A stretch of 64,000 bases of DNA from Caecibacteroides pullorum (GTDB lineage Bacteria; Bacteroidota; Bacteroidia; Bacteroidales; Bacteroidaceae), in contig NZ_JAAZTS010000006.1 of the NCBI RefSeq assembly GCF_019239235.1, positions 1-64,000 on the forward strand, written 5' to 3'. The notes below the pieces were generated by a model. The model saw only the letters and a list, made by a program, of their open reading frames with translations. It was not told the origin of the DNA and ran no database searches. This document shows, one piece after another, positions 59,043-64,000 of the stretch. How positions within the stretch are numbered: position 1 is the first letter of the stretch; the number at the start of each line of letters is the position of its first letter. The position numbers and the translations under genes were made by a program.

Positions 59043-59717
59043 TTACAGATTTGCCTCGGCCACTACCTGCCCGTCGAACAGGTTGATGATACGGTCGGCA
59101 AAGCCGGCATCGTGCTGCGAGTGCGTCACCATGACGATGGTAGTACCCTCCTTGTTCAGCTCCTTCAGCAGATCCATCACTTCCTTACCGTTCTTCGAGT
59201 CGAGGTTACCGGTCGGTTCGTCGGCCAGAATCAGTTTCGGGTTGGCCACTACGGCACGGGCAATGGCCACACGCTGCTGCTGACCACCGGAGAGCTGCTG
59301 CGGGAAGTGCTTGGCACGGTGGCTGATGGCCATGCGCTCCATTGCCTGCTCGATGCGTTGCTTGCGTTCGCTGGCAGGCACGCCCATGTAGAGTAGTGGC
59401 AGTTCGATGTTCTCATACACGTTCAGCTCGTCAATCAGGTTGAAGCTCTGAAATACGAAGCCGATGACACCCTTGCGCAGACTGGTGCGCTGGGCTTCGG
59501 TGTACTTCGACACTTCCGTGCCGTTCAGGTAATATTCTCCCGCCGTGGGGTTGTCCAACAGGCCCAGGATGTTGAGCAGGGTGGACTTACCGCAACCCGA
59601 CGGTCCCATGATGGCTACAAATTCGCCTTCGTTCACTTCGATGTTCACATTGTTCAAGGCCAATGTCTGTACTTCTTCCGTACGGAATACTTTCTGCAAG
59701 TTTACTGTCTTGATCAT
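59043..59717 (-). CDS. ABC transporter ATP-binding protein (MacB/LolD type)
   Basis: 224 residues. Walker A GPSGCGKST is at 38-46, then FVFQSFNLIDELNVYENIELPLLYMG, signature LSGGQQQR, Walker B LILADEPTGNLD and switch MVTHSQHD. It is the motor for the two FtsX-type permeases encoded upstream on the same strand. The gene comes after the permeases, 96 bp behind them, with an inverted repeat in the gap. Confidence 0.93.
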   Translation of the reverse strand: MIKTVNLQKVFRTEEVQTLALNNVNIEVNEGEFVAIMGPSGCGKSTLLNILGLLDNPTAGEYYLNGTEVSKYTEAQRTSLRKGVIGFVFQSFNLIDELNVYENIELPLLYMGVPASERKQRIEQAMERMAISHRAKHFPQQLSGGQQQRVAIARAVVANPKLILADEPTGNLDSKNGKEVMDLLKELNKEGTTIVMVTHSQHDAGFADRIINLFDGQVVAEANL

Positions 59718-59733
59718 AATCTTAAAGTTTTGT

Positions 59734-59760
59734 GTCTTTCCCGTTCAGGTGGGGAAAGAC
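59734..59760. other. Inverted repeat between permease and ATPase genes
   Basis: A 9-bp perfect stem GTCTTTCCC/GGGAAAGAC with a 9-nt loop and no T run on the minus strand. It is more likely an intercistronic mRNA hairpin than a terminator. Confidence 0.5.
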
Positions 59761-59813
59761 GGGTTAAATATACTGGTTAATTTATAATTATCAGTTCTTC
59801 AATGTTCTCTTTT

Positions 59814-62207
59814 TTATTCCCTCTTCATCACCTCCGCCGGATTGACCTGCGACGCCCGGCGTATCTGCCACAGCACGGTGAGCAGGGCGATGACGGCCAC
59901 TATCACACCTGCCACGAGGAAAATCCACAGCGAGAGCGGGGCATGATGGGGGAAGTCCTCCATATAGCGGTGGATGGCGACGTAGGCAACAGCGGCACCC
60001 GTCACGAAGGCAGCTCCCAGCAAGACGAAGTACTTGCGCAGCAGCAGGCGGCAAATGTCGGCCACCTGTGCACCATGCACCTTGCGAAGGGCTATCTCGC
60101 GGTAGCGCTGGCGGATGTCGTAGAGCGACAGACCGAACAGTCCCAGACAAGAGATACCGATGGCTATCAGGGCAAAAGTAATGACGATGCGCGTCACCTT
60201 CCGGTCATCCTCGTGCAGGCGGGCTATCTCGTCCGTGATGAACGAATACTCAAAGTCGCCCCTACCCACAGCTTCCTGGTAGAGGTCGCTGAGGAAGGCG
60301 ATGGCTTCCTTCCGCTTGCCGGGGGCGATGGAGAGGAACGTGAAGTCGCGCCAGCCGTCTTGATAAATGAAGACAACCGGCTGGTTCCCGCCCGACAAGT
60401 GGCCGGTGCGGAAATCGTCCACCACGCCTATGATGTCGTAGGAGGGTACCTTGTTCCAGTCGTCACCCGAACGGTACCAGAAGCGTTGGTTCGGCGTGAC
60501 CTTCTCCGTCCGCCAGTCCCGGATGTGCAGGGCCTGGAGAAAAGCCCGGTTGGCTATCAGCTTGCAGGCATATTCGTCCTCGTCCTCGTTCCATCCCCGG
60601 CCTTCCAGCAGCCGGAAGCCGAAGAAGTCCATGTATTCACGCGAAGCCCAGAGGTAGCAGGCCTCCACTTCCTGACCGTCGTCCGTACGGAAGCGGGTAT
60701 CCGGTTGCAGATTGTAGGGCGGGATGCCATAAGTCATCCCCGTAAACAAGGGTGACTCCCCGATGCGTTTTTCCAGCAGGGCAAAGGCGGCCTCCTTCTT
60801 CTTCGTCTCCTGTTGTCTGATTTCCCAGTCGTTTGTGGCTGCCGGATTCTCTTTCCAGAACGGGCACTGAATGATGTCCTCCGTGCGGTAGCCCACGTCC
60901 GTATGCAGCAGGAACTGCAAGTGGCGGCTCAGGTAGATGGCGGCCACCGTCAGGCAGAAGGCGATGACGTATTGCAGGAAGAGGAACACCGTGCGCGAGC
61001 GGGTTGCCTTACCTCCTACCCCCACCTGGCTGAGCGAACGCATGGGTGCGGCATGCGCATAGCGCCAGTAAGGCGGCAGCATGGTGAAGAGCGGCAGCAG
61101 GAACAGTACAGCCGCGGACAGCAGCAGGTCGAAGCGCAGCTCGCCCTGTACGGGGATGTCGAACCACGCGTCCACCAACCGCCGCGTCACCTCTACCAGC
61201 AGCCAGGCCAGGAAGACGACCGCCGCGTTCAGGCAGACATTCTCCGCATAGAGCTGGAGGAAGATTTGTCCCTTGCCGGCTCCCAACACCTTCTTCATGC
61301 CCAGTTCGCGTCCCCGCTTCAGCATCACGACCGAATAGAGGTTCATGTAGTTGAGCAGGCCCACCAGCAGAATCAGCCCCGCCACCAGTCCGAGCAGTCG
61401 GAGCACGTCCGGCCGGCCCTGGGTTACCGAGTCGGCATAAGCAGATATCTGTCTGCTCAGGTAGAAGTCCTTGAGCGGGACGAGCTGGTAATAGACGGCC
61501 TGTTGCCCATAGCATAACAGTTTCATGGGCGTGCGGTTGGCCCGGTTTATCTCGTCCCCGTCCTCCGGACGATGCAGGCGTACCACTTCGTAGGCCACCC
61601 GGCTCCAGTCCTTCATCAGGTACACGGACAAGACGACATCGAACTGGAAAGAGGACTTCGTGGACGGCTCCTTCAGGATGCCTGCCACACGGACGGGTTT
61701 GCCCGACGACGTAACCAGCTCCTTGCCCACCGCATGCTCGGTCCCGAATATCCGCAGGGCGGCCTGTGGCGTCAGCAGGGCTTCGTCGGGTTTCAGTTGC
61801 AGGCTGCCTTCCTTGCAGCCGTAAGGTATCAGGTCGAAGAACAGGCTGTCCACCACCATGGTGTTTACCGCATAACGATAGTCGTCCTTCGTCACAAAGT
61901 CATCGTCAAACATCATAAACCGGCTGAACGCCTCCACTGCCGGATGATCCAGCGGATTGCGGTAATTGGGGTCGTTGTTCCGGTCCCCGCTCTCGCCCAA
62001 TGACCCTCTCGGTTCTCCTTCCTTGAAAACGGCTGTCAGGAAGGTCCGGTCGGCCTCGGGCACAAAATGATTGACGGTACGCTCCTGGTGGATGTAGCGC
62101 ACCAGCACAAAGACACAACCCAAGCTCAGGGCCAGTCCCAGCACATTGATGGCGGTGTAGGTCCTGAAGCGCAGGATGGTACGGATGGATAAGAGTAATG
62201 CTTTCAT
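59814..62207 (-). CDS. ABC transporter permease (FtsX/MacB-PCD type)
   Basis: 797 residues. An N-terminal membrane helix (YTAINVLGLALSLGCVFVLVRYIHQ) is followed by a large periplasmic MacB-type domain, a membrane triplet around 285-420 (VVMLKRGRELGMKKVLGAGKGQIF), a second periplasmic domain and a final three-helix block (SLYDIRQRYREIALRKVHGAQVADICRLL) with C-terminal VNPAEVMKRE. The duplicated layout is the Bacteroidetes double-FtsX permease linked to export of peptides or lipophilic compounds. It starts 11 bp after the upstream permease gene stops. Confidence 0.92.
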   Translation of the reverse strand: MKALLLSIRTILRFRTYTAINVLGLALSLGCVFVLVRYIHQERTVNHFVPEADRTFLTAVFKEGEPRGSLGESGDRNNDPNYRNPLDHPAVEAFSRFMMFDDDFVTKDDYRYAVNTMVVDSLFFDLIPYGCKEGSLQLKPDEALLTPQAALRIFGTEHAVGKELVTSSGKPVRVAGILKEPSTKSSFQFDVVLSVYLMKDWSRVAYEVVRLHRPEDGDEINRANRTPMKLLCYGQQAVYYQLVPLKDFYLSRQISAYADSVTQGRPDVLRLLGLVAGLILLVGLLNYMNLYSVVMLKRGRELGMKKVLGAGKGQIFLQLYAENVCLNAAVVFLAWLLVEVTRRLVDAWFDIPVQGELRFDLLLSAAVLFLLPLFTMLPPYWRYAHAAPMRSLSQVGVGGKATRSRTVFLFLQYVIAFCLTVAAIYLSRHLQFLLHTDVGYRTEDIIQCPFWKENPAATNDWEIRQQETKKKEAAFALLEKRIGESPLFTGMTYGIPPYNLQPDTRFRTDDGQEVEACYLWASREYMDFFGFRLLEGRGWNEDEDEYACKLIANRAFLQALHIRDWRTEKVTPNQRFWYRSGDDWNKVPSYDIIGVVDDFRTGHLSGGNQPVVFIYQDGWRDFTFLSIAPGKRKEAIAFLSDLYQEAVGRGDFEYSFITDEIARLHEDDRKVTRIVITFALIAIGISCLGLFGLSLYDIRQRYREIALRKVHGAQVADICRLLLRKYFVLLGAAFVTGAAVAYVAIHRYMEDFPHHAPLSLWIFLVAGVIVAVIALLTVLWQIRRASQVNPAEVMKRE

Positions 62208-62218
62208 ATATTCATTAT

Positions 62219-64000
62219 TTATTCATTCTTCATCGCCTCCACCGGCTTCACCCGGCTCAGCATCCAGCCTTGCAGGCAGACGATGAGGGCCGACACGCCC
62301 CACACCACAACCAACGGCCACACAAAGATACCAACCGAGAGTGAGGCACGGTAGGCAAACTGCTCCAGCCAGCGTTGCATCAGCCACCAGGCGACGGGCA
62401 TGGCCAGCACGTAGGCCACTGCGGCGTAGAGGCAGAAGGGCTTGTTGAGCAGCCAGATGATCTGTCCGCGCGTGGCGCCGTGCACCTTGCGGATACTGAT
62501 TTCGCGTATCCGCTGGCGGGTGGCATACCAGGCGATGCCGAACAGGCCGAAGCCCGTCAGCAGCAAGCCGATGAGGGCGTAGAACGTCAGGATGCGCGAC
62601 AGCGAAAGCACCTTCCCGTTACGCTTCATGAAGTCCTGGTGCATGTCCGTGTATTGGAAGGGTTGGCCGGGATGAAGCTCGTCCCACACGGCTTCAATCT
62701 GTTGTAGTGTCTCCGCACGGTTTTCGGGGCGCAGGCGGATTTGTACATAAAATCCTTTTTGTAAATCATTTGTTGAAAGCAGCTTGATAATAAGCGGCGT
62801 TACAGATTCTTCCAACGAGTTTACAGGAAAGTCACGTGCCACGCCAGCTATCACCGCTAAGCTGTCAGACGCCTCCGCATCAAATTCACGCAACGAATGA
62901 CCGATAAACTCTGTACCCGCAGGTATCAGCAAACGGACAAAACTTTCGTTTACCAGTATCGGGCGGGCTTGCCGATCCAGCAGACGGTCCGGCCGGTCAC
63001 CACTCAACTGTTCGATACGTATGGTACCAAGCAAGGTCGAATCGCCTTCCAACGTCAGCAGGTTTGTACGTACTTCTTCGCCACCGGCGGTCTGAATACT
63101 CAGCTGGCGTATCCAGGCATTCAATATGGATGATTTCGAAAGGGTCATAGACTCAATATTCCTGACCCGTTTTTCCAACTCGGCTTTGAAGGGTGCCAGT
63201 GGGGCGCCAAACGCATCCCCTATCTCGATGCAGTTCTCGTAGCGCGAGGCCTGCCGTTCAGTCAGGGACATCTGGTTGCGCGCCACGAGGGTGGCCAGCA
63301 GCAGGCCGATGGAGATGGCAAACTGAACCGTCACCAGCACGGCCACGAAGCGCTGCTTGCGTCGTCCGCCATAAAGCGTGCGGTACTGGCTGAACGACAG
63401 GCGCGACAGGCGGCGGCTGATGTACCAGGCCGGTATGACGGACATCACCAGAATGAACACCAACAGCCAGGGCAGCATCTGGCTGCTGAAGAAGAAGCCC
63501 ATCGTGAGCCGCGAGCCAAGCAGGCCGTTGAACACCGCCAGGCAGTCGTTCACCAGCAGGATGGAGAGGAGGAACGCCAGCACCACCGTCAGGAAGGCGT
63601 CGCCGAAGAGTTGCAGGCGGATGTTGCGCAGCGTGCTGCCCATCAGCTTCTCCACGTGGATCATGCGGAGCTGTTGCAGCAGGCGCGAGAGACTCATGTT
63701 GGTGTAGTTGCAGCAGGCGATGACCAGTATCAGCACCGCCGCCAGCAGACTGATGTAGAGCGTCTGCACGGGCGTCTGGCTGATGTAGCTGAGGACTTGC
63801 TGCGAAGCGTCGTCGGGCGTGGTGAAGCAGACGGCTTCCAGCGGGTCGAGGTAATACTTCGTCTGGTCGGGCAGCATGGTGGGCACCTTGTCGGCGTTTA
63901 TCTTGTCGGCCAGGCGGGCGGCGTTTGTTCCTTTCGAAAGCTTCAGCAGCGTCGGGCCGCCCCAGTAGTTGGCGGCCGAAGCCGTCAGCATGTCGAAGCG
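62219..64000 (-). CDS. ABC transporter permease (FtsX/MacB-PCD type), N-terminus outside window
   Basis: At least 593 residues, open at the right edge; the frame continues upstream of the Met at 63991. A membrane block near MSLSRLLQQLRMIHVEKLMGSTLRNI, a periplasmic domain, and the final block YATRQRIREISIRKVHGATRGQIIWLLNKPF with C-terminal VKPVEAMKNE match the downstream permease, of which it is a paralog. With that permease and the ATPase it forms one exporter operon. A full-length member would need roughly 200 more residues. Confidence 0.9.
   Translation of the reverse strand, partial: RFDMLTASAANYWGGPTLLKLSKGTNAARLADKINADKVPTMLPDQTKYYLDPLEAVCFTTPDDASQQVLSYISQTPVQTLYISLLAAVLILVIACCNYTNMSLSRLLQQLRMIHVEKLMGSTLRNIRLQLFGDAFLTVVLAFLLSILLVNDCLAVFNGLLGSRLTMGFFFSSQMLPWLLVFILVMSVIPAWYISRRLSRLSFSQYRTLYGGRRKQRFVAVLVTVQFAISIGLLLATLVARNQMSLTERQASRYENCIEIGDAFGAPLAPFKAELEKRVRNIESMTLSKSSILNAWIRQLSIQTAGGEEVRTNLLTLEGDSTLLGTIRIEQLSGDRPDRLLDRQARPILVNESFVRLLIPAGTEFIGHSLREFDAEASDSLAVIAGVARDFPVNSLEESVTPLIIKLLSTNDLQKGFYVQIRLRPENRAETLQQIEAVWDELHPGQPFQYTDMHQDFMKRNGKVLSLSRILTFYALIGLLLTGFGLFGIAWYATRQRIREISIRKVHGATRGQIIWLLNKPFCLYAAVAYVLAMPVAWWLMQRWLEQFAYRASLSVGIFVWPLVVVWGVSALIVCLQGWMLSRVKPVEAMKNE

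Noticed and set aside
1..64000. CRISPR arrays, insertion sequences, rRNA, riboswitches
   Set aside because: I found no regularly spaced direct repeats with unique spacers, no transposase, no rRNA signature and no recognisable riboswitch core when reading both strands; a covariance-model search could still find a diverged structured RNA.

Overview
This is Bacteroidales DNA, most likely Bacteroides or a close relative. Three things point there: promoters of the TTTG / TAnnTTTG type upstream of most operons, a SusC/SusD pair with DUF1343 proteins, and many lipoproteins and enzymes typical of that group (S41 peptidases, DUF3316, FtsX-type permeases, LolD-type ATPases). I see no insertion sequence, prophage, CRISPR array or rRNA. 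A truncated VapE/DUF3874 gene at the left edge is the only possible trace of a mobile element. A FtsX/MacB-type permease is cut by the right edge.

Layout. 1-11 kb is mostly housekeeping: a PfkB kinase and S41 protease operon, two identical tRNA-Asn genes, tRNA-Leu, a topoisomerase IV subunit A operon with DUF3316 and an S41 lipoprotein, a 42-bp minisatellite, then glycyl-tRNA synthetase and an FKBP-like lipoprotein. 11.2-39.8 kb is one large minus-strand locus that I read as a peptidoglycan (MurNAc) utilization locus. 39.9-64 kb returns to core genes: asd, a cation/proton antiporter with tcdA and an ABC ATPase, an NSS transporter, VanZ, murF, MscS, folP-cdaA, a GNAT and DUF2156 pair, lrgAB divergent from pta-ackA, an alkaline phosphatase, and a MacB-like ABC system.

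How the 11.2-39.8 kb locus could work (inference from gene families and order): SusC/SusD take up wall fragments. A large amidase-like exoprotein, two DUF1343/NamZ exo-N-acetylmuramidases and a beta-lactamase-fold/SGNH fusion protein trim them in the periplasm. MurT-like, AmpG-like and SSS transporters carry products into the cytosol. Two BadF/BadG-type kinases (MurK-like) make MurNAc-6-P, and the MurQ etherase splits it to GlcNAc-6-P and D-lactate. A 965-residue FAD/Fe-S oxidase encoded in the same operon is well placed to oxidise that D-lactate. Three further genes in the middle of the operon look cytosolic and have no obvious place in known MurNAc catabolism: a SpoIID/LytB-domain protein with no signal peptide, a DUF4922 protein with a His-x-His-x-Gln active-site motif, and a two-part GT2 glycosyltransferase. 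They are the best candidates for an undescribed branch. No regulator gene is visible in the locus.

Repeats are the other notable theme. Three intergenic sites, 9-10 kb apart, each carry 3 x 22 bp of the same palindromic unit. Two unrelated 42-bp tandem repeats occupy gaps between genes.
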